Source: Byssothecium circinans (lineage: Eukaryota > Ascomycota > Dothideomycetes > Pleosporales > Massarinaceae). From it: a stretch of 64,000 bases of DNA. The stretch lies in assembly GCA_010015675.1 (NCBI GenBank), contig ML977012.1:1-64000 (forward strand), given 5' to 3'. The first letter of the stretch is position 1; every line of letters starts with the position of its first letter. This document shows positions 11,421 through 23,033 of this stretch, one piece after another. The notes under the pieces are model-generated. The model saw nothing but the letters and a program-made list of their open reading frames with translations, was not told the DNA's origin and did no database searches. A program made the translations under genes and the position numbers.

Positions 11421-12481
11421 GATGGCGGCTTGTCGTTGCTCGTCGGTGGGTGTTGTCGAAAGGCTTTAGCGAAGTAGACGTTCGCCGCTGAGGATTTTGG
11501 AGCGAGAGTGCCGAGTGTGCGTCTTGGCGACCTTATGTAATAACACTAGCGCCAATCAAAAGCGTGGAACCTCCACATCTCGAGACGCAATTCCATGTTG
11601 CGATTCATCTATCACTCGCCTATACTAACACTATGTAAGCACTTCCTGACGTTCTTTATTGTTGTTTATTTGGAACCTCTCCTATTTCTGCGCTCGTCAT
11701 AACGGTCGCATGGAACACAGCCTTGCCCCATGACGAACTTGTGCGTCTCTGGACAAATTGCGCCTTGTTCAGGCTGCTGCTGCCTACTGAAGCCGATGTG
11801 GTTGCTCGCTCATAGCGGCTGCTTACACTGCAAATTGCGACAACACCCTTTTCTTCCATCATGCTGAAAATAACATTGGCAGTTTTCCTTTATTTTATTT
11901 TCAGTTATTCCGGATCAATCCGTCCAGCCGAGACAATTGCGAGCAGACACAATCAGAAGACGTTCTCCTTACGCCGACCTTACCGAGTTTCATTTCTTTT
12001 ACAGATGGATTTCCTACTGTGTTGAAGTCCAACTTCGACTCTCACATTGCATTGCTCGTGGAGGCGAAGTACGCCGCTGCGCCACTGCCTGAACCGTTCT
12101 CCGTTGCCTACAATCAGGCAATCTACTCTCACAGAGCTTGAGAGTCCGCCCGTAGCCTCACGCCAATAAATATCTCACAGACTGCCTGTGCAGATGGCCG
12201 ATCTTTCTACCCTCTCGCCTGGCGTCCGAACCACAGATCTATCCCGTGCTTACTCGCCGCTTCCCCTTACCCCATACTTGTTTTCGGATCTAAACGGTAC
12301 ATCATACAGCAGTACGATTGTCTTGATCTTTGGTCCAATTTTTAGCTCGTCTCTGTCACCTCGAATTCATTTTCGCCTCTCTGTCCGCAGCATCCAAAGC
12401 TGGCTTGTGGAGATTTTAGTCAAATCCGACGTCTTTTTCTCAACCTCAGGACTCCTTTGAAAACCTTGAATCTGCCTACCC
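11421..12481. other. intergenic spacer, divergent promoters
   Basis: Lies between RPS18 (-) and the zinc-ribbon gene (+), so it holds both promoters. A CCAAT motif is at 11552-11556. The frame of the downstream gene is open upstream from 12188 but closed by a stop at 12458-12460, which fixes the downstream start at 12482. Confidence 0.5.
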
Positions 12482-14153
12482 ATGGACATTTCAGGCACCA
12501 TGGCTACCGATGAAGGACCCACCGCAGGCATCGACCCTGGGCCTTCGTATTCTATGCCAGAACCGAAGAGGCGCGACACCATGTCAACAATTAGTAGCGA
12601 AGGGCATCCATCGCTCCCCGCTGGGCTCTGGACCCTTACCCTCCACGGCAACTGCCCAAGATGTCATCACCATCACAGATCCGTTGTTACTCCGGTGAAG
12701 GTCTCCAATGACCCAATGGAGGCTCATTCCGTTCACTGTGAGCACTGTAAGCAAAAATGGCTTACCATTGGGGGTTTGAATACCACTCAAATTTCATTGC
12801 TATCAACGAGGACTACTGATCTCGATCGTGAAGAGTTGGACTTTCGGTACATGTTGTTCAGCACTGTACGATCTGCGACGGCCATTGCATCTCCTACAGC
12901 TCTCGCTAGTGTTCCGGAAGGTTCATCACGTCTTCCTTCGAGGGGCAATTCACAACGCTCGGCGGCTCACAAAGCAACAACGGATGTCAAGCCTCACAAC
13001 CGGGTTGCAAAGCAGGAGTCCAAGGAACAAATAACGCACTCAACTGAGAGTAAGGCCAACACGAATATTGCTCAGCCACATCGAAAGTCTGTGAAGTACA
13101 AAGTCGAGTCATCGAGAGCCATTTTGCGAGGTTTCAAGCGCAAGCTAAGGAATGCTTTCCCTGCTTTTAAGGACACCCATATCAGAGATCTCTTCAGGTT
13201 TCCAGGGCAATCTAGGGTTACGGAAAAGGCTGCAGGAAAGCGGCCCGTTGCTTATTCCGGGGATTTAGACAGCACGATCTCAAAACAGAGTTTTGGTAAC
13301 GTTGCCAAAGCCCAAGAAGACCCGGTATGCATAGCATTTTCTCCCGACGATTGTCACAAAACTCCTTTTGGAGGCTCTCACTAACTCCCCACAGCAACAA
13401 CGGACACAGCCAAAAGACACAGAAGACAGTTTCGCTTCGTCTAAAGGCCGCCATCAAGCAATCAGCGACCTCAACGGATTCGATAGAGAGGTAATCAAGA
13501 ATATGACCCCTCAAGAACGTCGTGCCTGGATCCGCGACCAGATCACCGACTTCAAGTGTCGCTACAATGGACGCTGCTCATGCCGGCACTCAGCGTCCTC
13601 GCTCATGGTCGACAGCAGCACACAGGTATATCTCATGCCAGTAGCGTCTCCAGGTACACCCCGCCGTCACTCATTCAATGGACTTGGCGACCAGTTCTCA
13701 TCCGATATGTTCTTTCCCCATACTGGATCGCTTGCTATTAGCGTTGCGCGGACATCTGAGGCAGACACTGCTGTCGAGACCCAGACCATTGCCTCCAGTC
13801 CACAAAACTCTGGGCTCGATATCATCCAACGTCCACGACATCGATCTCTGTCTCCACGGCCCACTTCTCTGGCCAACTCGCGGCAGTCCAGGCAATTTGC
13901 ACATGAGCTCATCGGTCGAGAATCTATGAATTCCATAGTCACGAACGAATTCACTCGAAGCCGGAATGGTAGACGGGGGACAGAACGGCGCTCAATCGGC
14001 TCGCTCACTCATATGACCTTTCGCTCTAGTCGGACCAACGACGGCAATATCGACTCTATTCGCTCTTCGCAGGATCTCGATATAATGATGGAGGATCCAC
14101 GCACCCAAGATTCTGAAGCGACTCTGCCGGGCTCGCCCCGCTCCACGACGTGA
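12482..14153 (+). CDS. hypothetical protein with N-terminal zinc-ribbon-like motif
   Basis: Two exons, 12482-13324 and 13395-14153, separated by a 70-bp intron (GTATGC..CACAG, phase 0), give 533 aa. Residues 50-95 hold a likely zinc-binding unit: GNCPRCHHHH (Cys58, Cys61) and HCEHCKQKW (Cys86, Cys89), followed by conserved-looking TQISLLSTRTTDLD. The remainder is low-complexity and Ser/Arg-rich, with a basic helix (SRAILRGFKRKLRNAFPAFK) and a second Cys group, FKCRYNGRCSCRH, near residue 343. I recognise the general type as a filamentous-fungal protein of unknown function. The zinc ribbon and basic regions would fit a nuclear role, but that is inference. Confidence 0.8.
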
Positions 14154-14889
14154 TCTCTAGTGGCAAATTCAACGTTGAATATGGTGCTGATATTGACGGA
14201 AGGGTCGGTCATTTTTTGGAGTTTGGACGCAATATACCCACAGTTTTCAAGTCACATTCGAATGATGTTTGAGCTTATTTTTTATACTAAAAAATACAAA
14301 GTGTAATATAGCCACTTTGCAAGGTTGCTCCCTCCACTCAGCAGAACCACGTAACTAAGGATCATCGTCGTCCAAGCTTCCCAGCATTAGGGACCCTTGA
14401 TATGCGTGATTGGTTCGGCAGCCGCCGCAAAGCTTCGCCTCACGCGGCAAGACAAAGCTTGGCGGGCTACCCCGACACGCTACGTCATAGCTATAAATTC
14501 ACAAGGTGCGCACTCGACCGGCCAACCTCTTCCGACACAGATCAGCCGGCTAATCGCATGCAACGCCGGGTAAGAGCCCTCTATTGTTTAGGATCTGCGG
14601 CCGGATCCTCGCTGTTGGGTAGCAACGTTTCCGAAGTTGCCCTGCGTTTACTTTGGGCCCTTGCTGATACATCTATTCGAGGCGGGCGCGGCGGGGTCAG
14701 AAGAGGAGGGTCGCACCGACTATGCGAAGAGTACCAAGCCTAATCACGCCACTGATGAGATAACAGAAGACACGCAAGCTTATCTGGGACTCGATAGCTG
14801 CCTTACAACCAGCATCTCTCTAAGTCTACAATCACGCCCTCTATCCCCATACCGCCCCGCCACCACCTTCCCATTACCAACCCGCCACC
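14154..14889. other. intergenic spacer
   Basis: 3' flank of the zinc-ribbon gene and promoter/leader of the GNAT gene. The 100 bases before the GNAT start are C-rich, as is common in fungal 5' leaders. No gene is seen. Confidence 0.5.
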
Positions 14890-15747
14890 ATGGCCTTCGG
14901 AGGCGGAGGCACCGAATTCCTCTCCATCCTGCCTCCCCCTGGCAAAGACCTCGCCGGTTACAACAACACACTCCCTTGCAGCAAGCAGCCGGGCGAGGTA
15001 CCACAAATCTTCCGCGATGCCATGTCGGTACGCGAGGAAGTCTACGGCGAGCAAGGCGTCCCCCTTGAAGCCGAGTTCGACGAAGACGACCCCCGGAGCT
15101 GGCACTGGGTCGTCTACGCATCTGTCGCATCGAGCGCGAGCTCCCCGCCGAAAGACCTCCGAACAAGCAAACCCACAAACAACGGCACGGCTGATGAAGC
15201 TCGCCGGGCCTCAGCTGGCGCAGGGTCGCGTCTTCCTGTCGGGACCATCCGACTAATTCCCGGACCCCATGGCCCGAACAAATATCTCCAGAAAGCCAAC
15301 CCGGACAGACACTCCGACGCCGACCCACCTCCAGGCGTCCAAGACGAAGTAGCAAAAAAGCATCCCTCGGAACCCTACGTCAAGCTGGGCCGTCTCGCCG
15401 TTCTTGCACCCTACCGCAAGCTCGGCCTCGGCAAGCTACTCATCAACGCCGCGCTCGAACACGCCACAAAGCAACCCGAAGCTGTATACCGACCGCCGTC
15501 ACCTACAACAATGGAAATGGCGAGTTTACGTGGCACACCTATCCAAGAAGTAGCTACGTGGAACGGACTGGTCATGATACACGCGCAAGCGCCTCTGCAG
15601 CCGTTGTGGGAGCGGTACGGGTTCAGGGAGGAGTTGAGGAACGAGAAAGGAGAAGTAGAGATCGAAAAGGAAAGAAGATGGGTTGAAGAAGGGATCGAGC
15701 ACGTGGGCATGTGGAAGCGATTGAAGGTTGAAAATAGTCGGTTGTAG
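14890..15747 (+). CDS. GNAT-family N-acetyltransferase, probable peroxisomal
   Basis: Single exon, 285 aa. The acetyl-CoA binding motif A is clear: VKLGRLAVLAPYRKLGLGKL (about residues 164-183, with the R/Q-x-x-G-x-G core RKLGLG), followed by the helix INAALEHA. Motif B is represented by LQPLWERYGFREE near residue 240. A poorly conserved loop of about 60 residues (SSASSPPKDLRTSKP onward) is inserted between the first strands. The chain ends in Ser-Arg-Leu, a fit to the PTS1 peroxisomal signal. The substrate is unknown; GNAT enzymes acetylate amines of proteins, amino sugars or small molecules. It converges with the alcohol oxidase at 17009-19261, which also ends in a PTS1-like tripeptide. Confidence 0.85.
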   Translation: MAFGGGGTEFLSILPPPGKDLAGYNNTLPCSKQPGEVPQIFRDAMSVREEVYGEQGVPLEAEFDEDDPRSWHWVVYASVASSASSPPKDLRTSKPTNNGTADEARRASAGAGSRLPVGTIRLIPGPHGPNKYLQKANPDRHSDADPPPGVQDEVAKKHPSEPYVKLGRLAVLAPYRKLGLGKLLINAALEHATKQPEAVYRPPSPTTMEMASLRGTPIQEVATWNGLVMIHAQAPLQPLWERYGFREELRNEKGEVEIEKERRWVEEGIEHVGMWKRLKVENSRL

Positions 15748-17008
15748 TGCATCCGCACCCCGCTTCTCCTTTTATTCCCCCTTTCCAGGCGTCCGGTTTC
15801 TGTCTCTCGCTTACCCCAAGCACTTCAACACCGCTGACGACTTTATCCCCCCTTTTCTTAATTGCAAAATTTCTTTCCCTTTCTATTAGCCGACACTCCC
15901 TTAAACAGCACGGCCGAACGATGTCGACGAAAGGAAACGAAAACTGAGATATCCCCCCTTTTATACCCCCCAGCTATCACCACGTAAACGATGTAACGGC
16001 CGACACCATTTCCCCCAGATCATGTATTTAATTCGTTAGACTTTCTTTCACCTGCTATGGTTCACCGAGAGGGTATTACGAAAAAAGTTTATCATAAAAA
16101 GCTATAGAAAATAGATTCCATGGAAATCCATTACTGTCTTTCCATTTACATCTCCGAAGAACGCAAACCAAGTAAAAGCTAAAAGATGGATTTTCGTAAC
16201 ACATGATAACTAGCGTCCATGTGTCGTATATATATACTGTGCACATTCCGACCTCCCTTATCATCCCTTCGATTAACCCTCCCTAGCAAGGCTCCATCTA
16301 CGAAAGCCGCATAGGCAAAGATGTCTACCTTACAACTTCGCCCTCTCTCCCTCCCTCCCTCCCAACCCCCACTAGCTCAGGCGTCTCTCTATACGAGAGG
16401 TCCTTAAGACCTAAATCTCTGGCAGAGATTCAGATCCTATGAATATTTTCGAGAGACCGTCTTACCGGTACCCTAACGCGCCCTTGGTCTTTGTTCGGAG
16501 CCCCAAAACAAACAGGCAGGGATTTCAAACCCGCCGTGTCGGTTTGGTGAACGGAAGATTGTGGTTGCGTTATAAAGGATTTGATGTTGGGCTAGGCTAG
16601 GCTAGGGAGGAGGGTTTCAGTGGGTGAGTGAGTGCTGCATTATTGTGATTTAGATATTGATCGTGTCCCTTGTTTCCCCATCTCTCTCGAAAGGTGGGAA
16701 AATCCATGGATGAGTTGAGATTAACGGGCGATGACGATGACTACCTGGAAATTTTGCAAGGACATGCTTGATCCTGATATTTCGCCTCATATGCGCCAGT
16801 AGCTAAAAAGACACAGAGTATTTGTGCAACAGATGGATGGTAACTGCCACTACCGCCGCGACTGCCACGCCCCGCATGGATACAAATTATCATCCTCCTC
16901 CCCCATCATCGTTTCGTTTCGCTTTCCTTTCCTTCCCTACGATAACCCGAAAATGTACAACTACCAACGAAAACATACGTCAAACCCACTCGCCCCCCGC
17001 CTACAATT
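15748..17008. other. intergenic spacer
   Basis: Between two convergent genes. Contains short simple repeats: CCCT tracts near 16344-16366 and a GGCTA run near 16590-16605. No gene or RNA is recognised. Confidence 0.5.
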
Positions 17009-19261
17009 TTACAACCTCGCCCTCTCCCCCGTCCTCTCCCCCTCCTGCCCCAGCCCCAACCCCCTCGCCACACCCCTAGAAATCCAATCCGAAATCGCCA
17101 TATTAGTAACCATAGGATTCACCCCGCTGGCACTGGGAAAAACACTAGCATCAGCAACATACAGCCCCCTGGTCCCCCAAACCCTGCCCTCAGGATCCAC
17201 AACACCATCCGCCTGATCCTTACTCATCCGACACGTACCCATCTGATGCGCGGACACGAATCCGCTGTCCGGGCTAGGCAAACCCGTGCTCTCGAGTTTG
17301 GAGAGCCAGGTCTGGAAGGCTGGGTCGTTGATCCCCGAGGATGCGGGGGCGGCGGTATCGCGTTTGAAGGGCGGGAGGGAGGGGAGCGTGGTGAAGATCT
17401 CGGTGGCGCCGGTTATGTATTGGATTTTCGCGAGGGCGACGAGGCCTGTGATGATGTGTTTTTTATCGTACGAGGAGGGTGTGTAGGCGAGGCGGACACG
17501 GCCGTCTGTCGGGTCGGGGTACACGCGGCCTGTATCGCGGTCGCGCGCGAGTGAGATGTAACCGGCCATGTATTTCATCCGGGCGGCTTGCACCTTGTAG
17601 TCTAGGCCTGAGGTCCAGTTTAGCAGCGTCAGCCAGGACGAGGGGATCATGTTTGTGGCTTCGAGTTTGGCGCCGTGGCCGGCGTTGTCGAGGTTCTCGT
17701 ATTCGGTCACGACGGATGTGAGGATCGCGCCGTCCCATGGGTTGGTGGGTTCCGGGTGGATGGCGCCGAGGACGGAGACGGGGTGGATGTGGAGGTTGCG
17801 GCCTATGTGGTAGTTTTTCAGTCCTGAGCGGAGGAGGAGGAGGGGGGATTGCATGGTGCCCGCGGATACAATGATGCGTTTTGCTTTGATGATGACTTTG
17901 CGGCGGATTAGGGGTTCGTTGGCCACGCCACCATGGATGTCCCGAGAAGTCCAGGTTCCTTGGACACCGGTAGCTACTTTTTCGCCGTTTTTTGTGGTGA
18001 AGAGAATCTTCTCGGCGTTAAAACCTTCAATGAATTGCGCGCCTGCTCGGGCTGCGTCGGGCAGGAAGGAGACGACTGGGCCTTGCTTCTCGCAGGATCC
18101 GCAGCCGAAACTGCAGTGACCACAGTAGTGGCGTTTTCCACCAGTGTTCTGGGGCACGGCTTTGTGGGTGTAGCCTAGTTTCCGCGCCCCTTCGAGGAGG
18201 ATTTGGTTGGTGCGGTTTTGCTCAATGTATTCTGTTGATACTCCCATACGAGTACAGACGCGGTCGAGAGAATCTTGGAATTCGGCGGAGGTGAAGAAGG
18301 GAAGGCCGCGGGATGCCCACTCTTTTCGTACAAAGGCTTGGGTTTGCAGTGATGCAGACCAGTTCACTGTTCCGCCGCCGCCCCAGCTCGATCCAGCTAC
18401 GATGGTAACCGAAGAATCGTCCGAGGTAATGAAAGCACCATCCATGAAGAGGTGAGTCCATCCATCTTTCTCCGTCATCGGGTAGTGGTCCGGCGTCCAG
18501 TGGTAGGACTTTTCAGTCACAATAACGCGATGGCCGGCTTCAGCCAGGTTCTTTGCTGAGACTCCACCTCCGCATCCACTGCCTACAACGATGACGTCTG
18601 TCTCAATGGTCTCGGGAGTGTCGCCTGGAGGGAACTGGAGGAAGGTGTAGTCATAGCCTTTTCCCGGAACCATGCCAGTAGGAACTCGCGGGACGCCAAG
18701 GACGGCATTGATAGTCGGCGACGTCTTGAGCCAGGTCAGCTTTGTTAGCATTGTGAGGCTGCGGAAGAGTTGTCGAAGTAGGGGCAGTCTGGCTGTTGCC
18801 CATCCTTGGAGAATGGATTCACGGATTTGAGGTGGTTGATCGCCGAGGGGAGTAATGTAACCCGTCAGGAACAGAGATCCCGCGCGAGTATTGAGTATGT
18901 TCAATACCATTAACAATTGACTCCTGGTAGAAACAGGCAGATATAGAGCGAATATGCGCTGTAGTTCTAACTTGAATACTGGATTTGCCGCAGCACTATC
19001 GGCTAGGTACGCTTTGGCAACAGCCTCTGCATCATTGCTTGGTGTGAGCCCCTGGATCGTGCTCAATGCGGCAGAGTAGTCGTTGTCCTTGGTTGGGAGC
19101 TCTGTTGCGGCATTTGCATTCGAGATGGGTTTGATAGCCGGGATCACGGCATCTGCAATGGCTAGTAGTGTCTTCCACTGTACAGGCGTGAGTGGGTCCT
19201 CGGTGGGTAGAGGTGCAAGGGCCGTAGCCTTTGGAGAGACGGTCTCGGTAGTCAGGGACAT
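17009..19261 (-). CDS. long-chain fatty alcohol oxidase (GMC family)
   Basis: FAD-dependent oxidase of the GMC superfamily, converting long-chain alcohols to aldehydes with H2O2 release; typically membrane- or peroxisome-associated. I start at 19261 (MSLTTETVSPKA), giving 750 aa; an in-frame ATG at 19303 would add 14 residues. The Rossmann motif is VIVVGSGCGGGVSAKNLAEA around residue 227. The second GMC signature is GSSWGGGGTVNWSASL. The cysteine-rich segment YCGHCSFGCGSCEKQG is typical of fungal and plant alcohol oxidases. The C-terminal catalytic region has AHQMGTCRMS (catalytic His) and GLYVADASVFPSASGVNPM. No intron is needed. The chain ends in Ala-Arg-Leu, a PTS1-type tripeptide, consistent with peroxisomal fatty alcohol or alkane catabolism. 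Confidence 0.93.
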   Translation of the reverse strand: MSLTTETVSPKATALAPLPTEDPLTPVQWKTLLAIADAVIPAIKPISNANAATELPTKDNDYSAALSTIQGLTPSNDAEAVAKAYLADSAAANPVFKLELQRIFALYLPVSTRSQLLMVLNILNTRAGSLFLTGYITPLGDQPPQIRESILQGWATARLPLLRQLFRSLTMLTKLTWLKTSPTINAVLGVPRVPTGMVPGKGYDYTFLQFPPGDTPETIETDVIVVGSGCGGGVSAKNLAEAGHRVIVTEKSYHWTPDHYPMTEKDGWTHLFMDGAFITSDDSSVTIVAGSSWGGGGTVNWSASLQTQAFVRKEWASRGLPFFTSAEFQDSLDRVCTRMGVSTEYIEQNRTNQILLEGARKLGYTHKAVPQNTGGKRHYCGHCSFGCGSCEKQGPVVSFLPDAARAGAQFIEGFNAEKILFTTKNGEKVATGVQGTWTSRDIHGGVANEPLIRRKVIIKAKRIIVSAGTMQSPLLLLRSGLKNYHIGRNLHIHPVSVLGAIHPEPTNPWDGAILTSVVTEYENLDNAGHGAKLEATNMIPSSWLTLLNWTSGLDYKVQAARMKYMAGYISLARDRDTGRVYPDPTDGRVRLAYTPSSYDKKHIITGLVALAKIQYITGATEIFTTLPSLPPFKRDTAAPASSGINDPAFQTWLSKLESTGLPSPDSGFVSAHQMGTCRMSKDQADGVVDPEGRVWGTRGLYVADASVFPSASGVNPMVTNMAISDWISRGVARGLGLGQEGERTGERARL

Positions 19262-20620
19262 GTCGAGAGGCTGGGTATGAATTGGTGGTAACCAGGGCAA
19301 CAAGGAACCCCTTCACATTTATAGTAAAGTGACTGAGGTTCAGGAGACGCTGTGCTGTGCAGTGTAAGCGATCGAAAATGAATAATTCGAAGTTGGGGTC
19401 CCCGCACGGAGGCGCCGTAGGGCTGCATGTGGAGCCGAGGTTTGTCGTCTGGAATGTGAAAAGACGAGCTGTGGATGAATGGAGTTAGAGGTGGCTTGAG
19501 TTACGGGGAAGCGAGTTGACGCCACCGCACCGCCACAGTCACGTGGATGTCGGCACCGGAGAAACCCGCCAGACCGTCTCATCGCTCCATGGATGCTCCA
19601 TGCACGACATGCTGGCATCTCCAAGTCTGAGTCTAACCCATGTGAGACCCTGAACATGTTCTGCCGAGGCCGAGGTCTGGGAGGTTCAAAGGAAGAGGTC
19701 AAGAGACCATAGGTTTCGATATCAGACTAGTTGCGGCGCCGGTTCATGTAGACGCATTCTTGAAAAATGGATGGGTGAAGCTAACATACACATACGGCTT
19801 GTCCACACGACAGATGGCCCGTCTCGGCCGCGCGATATCTCAACGAATGGAAATTACATAGGCCGGTGTGGCGATTGGCCAGAGATAAGCTAGCAGCCAG
19901 ATCGGGCCTGGTGGGGCTTTGGCCGTTGCACATCGGCGCATCGCTGCAGGTAAAACTAAAAGTGCCAGTGCGACTGCCGCCTTCGGGTTTGAGGGCGTTC
20001 AAAATGCTTTGTGTCGAGATGAACGGTATGGCACCCAAGGTTCTGCGTGTTGTAGAAAAATGCGACTACTCAGCGTTGCGCAATCGTCGTGCGGGTATCC
20101 GCGGCGAACGCGAGCAGTTGCCCAAAGAAATTGACGATGCACGGCTATCTGCGCCGGTGAGGCGCCGAGACCATGGAAACAGATGCTTTACAGAGCCTAG
20201 CTTGCCGAGCCCATTTGGCCGCCGTTAGACTCTCGCCTTGCCTCAATCTTCGTGATGTGCACTCGAAGACGGAAGACCTTAATTCACGGTCCGTCTCCAA
20301 TCCGTACTTGATCCACCTCCTCTCCCTCCTTATAGTCTCGCGTCTCCCGACCATGCACGCCGTATCGTCGCCCTAAGCAGTGAAAAGAGGCCCGCGCGTC
20401 TGCTGTATCACACCCTTATCATCCACCGCCTCTACGTCAACCTTAAAACTACCAATCGCCGCCAACTCCAACCTCAACAACCGACGCGATCCCCTGAGTT
20501 CTCACAACCCTCGACCTCCTTCACCGCTCTCGTGCCGTCATACTCCTTGTGTTATACACACAAACCTCCTAGATCTCGGCGCAACCCTCCCCACCTCGCC
20601 TTCGCAACAACATTCCCACC
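19262..20620. other. intergenic spacer, divergent promoters
   Basis: Holds the promoters of the alcohol oxidase (-) and the FYVE gene (+). The final 200 bases before 20621 are C- and A-rich leader-like sequence. No supported gene is seen. Confidence 0.5.
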
Positions 20621-21882
20621 ATGGCCACGCAGTTCTCCAGTACGACCACCGCTACGCAGCCTACCCCGTACCAACACGCGTACAAGAAGTCGGCGCAGTA
20701 TGCTCCCATGGACTCCGGTGCGAACTCGCCCGTGAACCTGTCGCCAACCTCGCCGCGCGACACTTCGCATCCCTACACACGTTCGCAGCACGCTCCACCG
20801 CTGAGGCCACTGAAGACGCCGCTCTACGTCCCTGCAGCCCTTCGCAGGACCGAGAAGCGACAGTCCCCGCCCAAGAACGACGCCCGCGTGGATACACCGA
20901 ACAGCAACTGGGGCCATGGTCCGTTCGGATCGGGCAACGGCGATGTCGCACCCGTTACCCGCATCGCGACCGAGGATTTGAATACCATCTACAACGACAT
21001 GCCCCTCTCTCCAATTGCTGGCCCAATCACTAGGAACCACTGGCAGGTACGTGTCATCTTGTCATTTCCTTTTCCATTTTATGCCACTCGCTTTGCCGTT
21101 ATTGTCAACTCCGATGTTGTACCTCGCTTCTGCCTGTCGCGTGCTTTTCCTTTCGCGCTCATCTGTTACGTACTGGCTCCGGGCGGGTCGTCTTAGCGTT
21201 GCATCGGCGGCTCGTGGTATGCGCCCAACACTGGATGCAGCGGCTCGATGCGACTTTGAATCGGCGCCGCGTGCTGCATTGTCGTCGCTCGGAGATAGGA
21301 CGTCAAATGTCCAGATTTTCGCTTCAGCGCCAATGCCGCGCTTCAAGCGTTTCCTTTGTCTTACGCTCCCTCTACCCCACGCTAGTGGGCGGATGCAGGC
21401 ACCTGGGTTCCACACATGCACACCGCCTTCGTTTTGCCCCCCTCGTTCGCCGAATTTTGCCATTGCTTTTAGTTCTGGATCTTGACCGAATGGATGGAAG
21501 CTGACTTGACTTTTAGCCGGACACATCTGCGAACGAATGTAGTGCTTCTTCGTGCCAGCAGACCTTCAATTGGCGGACTCGGCGCCACCACTGCCGGAAG
21601 TGCGGCGGCATCTTTTGCTGGCAGCACTCGCAGAAGGTAGTGAGGCTCAACGAGCATGCTCTGTTCCATCCGGAGGGTAATTGGCAACGCTCCTGTGACC
21701 GCTGCCACACCCAATTCCGCGAGTGGGAGCAGATGCGCTCTAGCCGCACTAACAGCGAGAGCTCGGACTCAGGAACTGCAGCCGTTCGGATCGATACTCC
21801 CCAGGCACAGCGCCCAGAGAACGCGCGTGTCGGCAGCCTTGCAACGAGCTTCGGCGGCAACTGGAACTGGAGCACCTTCTGA
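20621..21882 (+). CDS. FYVE zinc-finger protein (PI3P-binding)
   Basis: Two exons, 20621-21046 and 21517-21882, with a 470-bp intron (GTACGT..TTTTAG, phase 0) give 263 aa. Residues 1-130 are Ser/Thr/Pro-rich and disordered. The FYVE domain starts at the exon junction: the conserved HWQ/PD motif spans it, and exon 2 holds ECSASSCQQTFNWRTRRHHC with the R-R-H-H-C-R basic patch (164-169) that binds phosphatidylinositol 3-phosphate. The remaining zinc ligands are CRKCGGIFCWQHS and RSCDRCHTQF. Such proteins sit on endosomes or vacuoles; the partner is unknown. The intron is about ten times longer than its neighbours' introns and splits the domain exactly at its N-terminal boundary. Confidence 0.9.
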
Positions 21883-23033
21883 GTTTCGATTCACCAACAA
21901 GTCTCCAAACTTCTTCTCTTCTCAACATGATATCCCGGACGGCGGCGTCCCATCGTAGGACTGCCTTGTCGGTCCGACTTTTCAAATTCCCAGCTTCCAT
22001 TGAAGCATATGCATAATAGCATGGTATCGGCGCAAAGCATAGGACGGTGGAATAGTGTTTTCAGCGATTAGCGTTTCTTTGGTGCGTCCTTTAGACGAGC
22101 TGCGTCCACGTTGGCGCATGCCGTGACGGCTGATGCGATGATATCCACCCTTTCAATCAGTTCAACTTTTTAGACGATTCAACAGACAGCATGAGTCGGC
22201 AAGTGAGCCTGCGGGCCTGATGTGTCGGACTGGGTCGGCTGGTGCTGTTGTCTTTCATCGCTTTCGGTGTTGGCGTAGGTGTTGGCGTGTTTTATGCACG
22301 ATCGTGTTCAAAGTGTTGGAGCCTGGAGGTAGAGCTCCCGTGGTGTAGAGTTTTGTCGGGTGGCCGTCATGGTCATTAATGGAGTATGGGTAATGAAAGA
22401 TCTTTAAATGAAAGTTTCTCAGGAAGAGTTTTCTTAGCTTCGTGTGACCCAAACGCTGGTCTGGTCTGGTGGTTCGATGGTGTGATTGAGGACTGTGATG
22501 GCGATTGCTCTGTACACTCACTGTGCTGAAGGGTACATGCAGTGGAAGTAAGTAAAAGGAAGGCGCGAGACACGAACTAGGGTAAACGCTCCATGCGAAG
22601 CTGTGGTAACGTTGGTAGAAACGTTCTCACCTGTGTCTTAAGTTTTAGTCAGCTTGCTTAATAGTAGGGATATAGCTCCAGTAAGTACTTCTACCCGAGG
22701 ACCACTATTTAGGCTAGCTGCAGGCTTAGTTCCGCTTTTAGCTTACGGCAACTGACTCCCTCGATCTTTCCTTACATCAGACTGCCGCAAGTGCAGTACA
22801 TACAATGTAGGAACATGTGATGCAACTTCCAGAGCAAGGTGATATTAATACTAGTCAAGGCAGCCATCGAGTGCCGTCTCGATGGGTTGGTGGCGGCATT
22901 GCCAAGTGGTGCCTGTCGACCAGGATGTAAAAATTTCCCCAACCTTTATGATTCTACCCTTGTCACCGAAATCTTTAACACCCCTCCCAGCCTCGTTATC
23001 AAGCTTACCTTCTGTCTAGACCCTCCTGTCATA
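21883..23033. other. intergenic spacer
   Basis: 3' flank of the FYVE gene and promoter of the AN1/APH gene. No supported coding frame or repeat was found. Confidence 0.5.

Noticed and set aside
14803..15355. 191-codon minus-strand frame opposite the GNAT gene
   Set aside because: Arg/Gly-rich antisense of the GNAT coding sequence.
14890..20620. Secondary-metabolite cluster around the oxidase and acetyltransferase
   Set aside because: No PKS, NRPS, terpene synthase or cluster regulator anywhere nearby.
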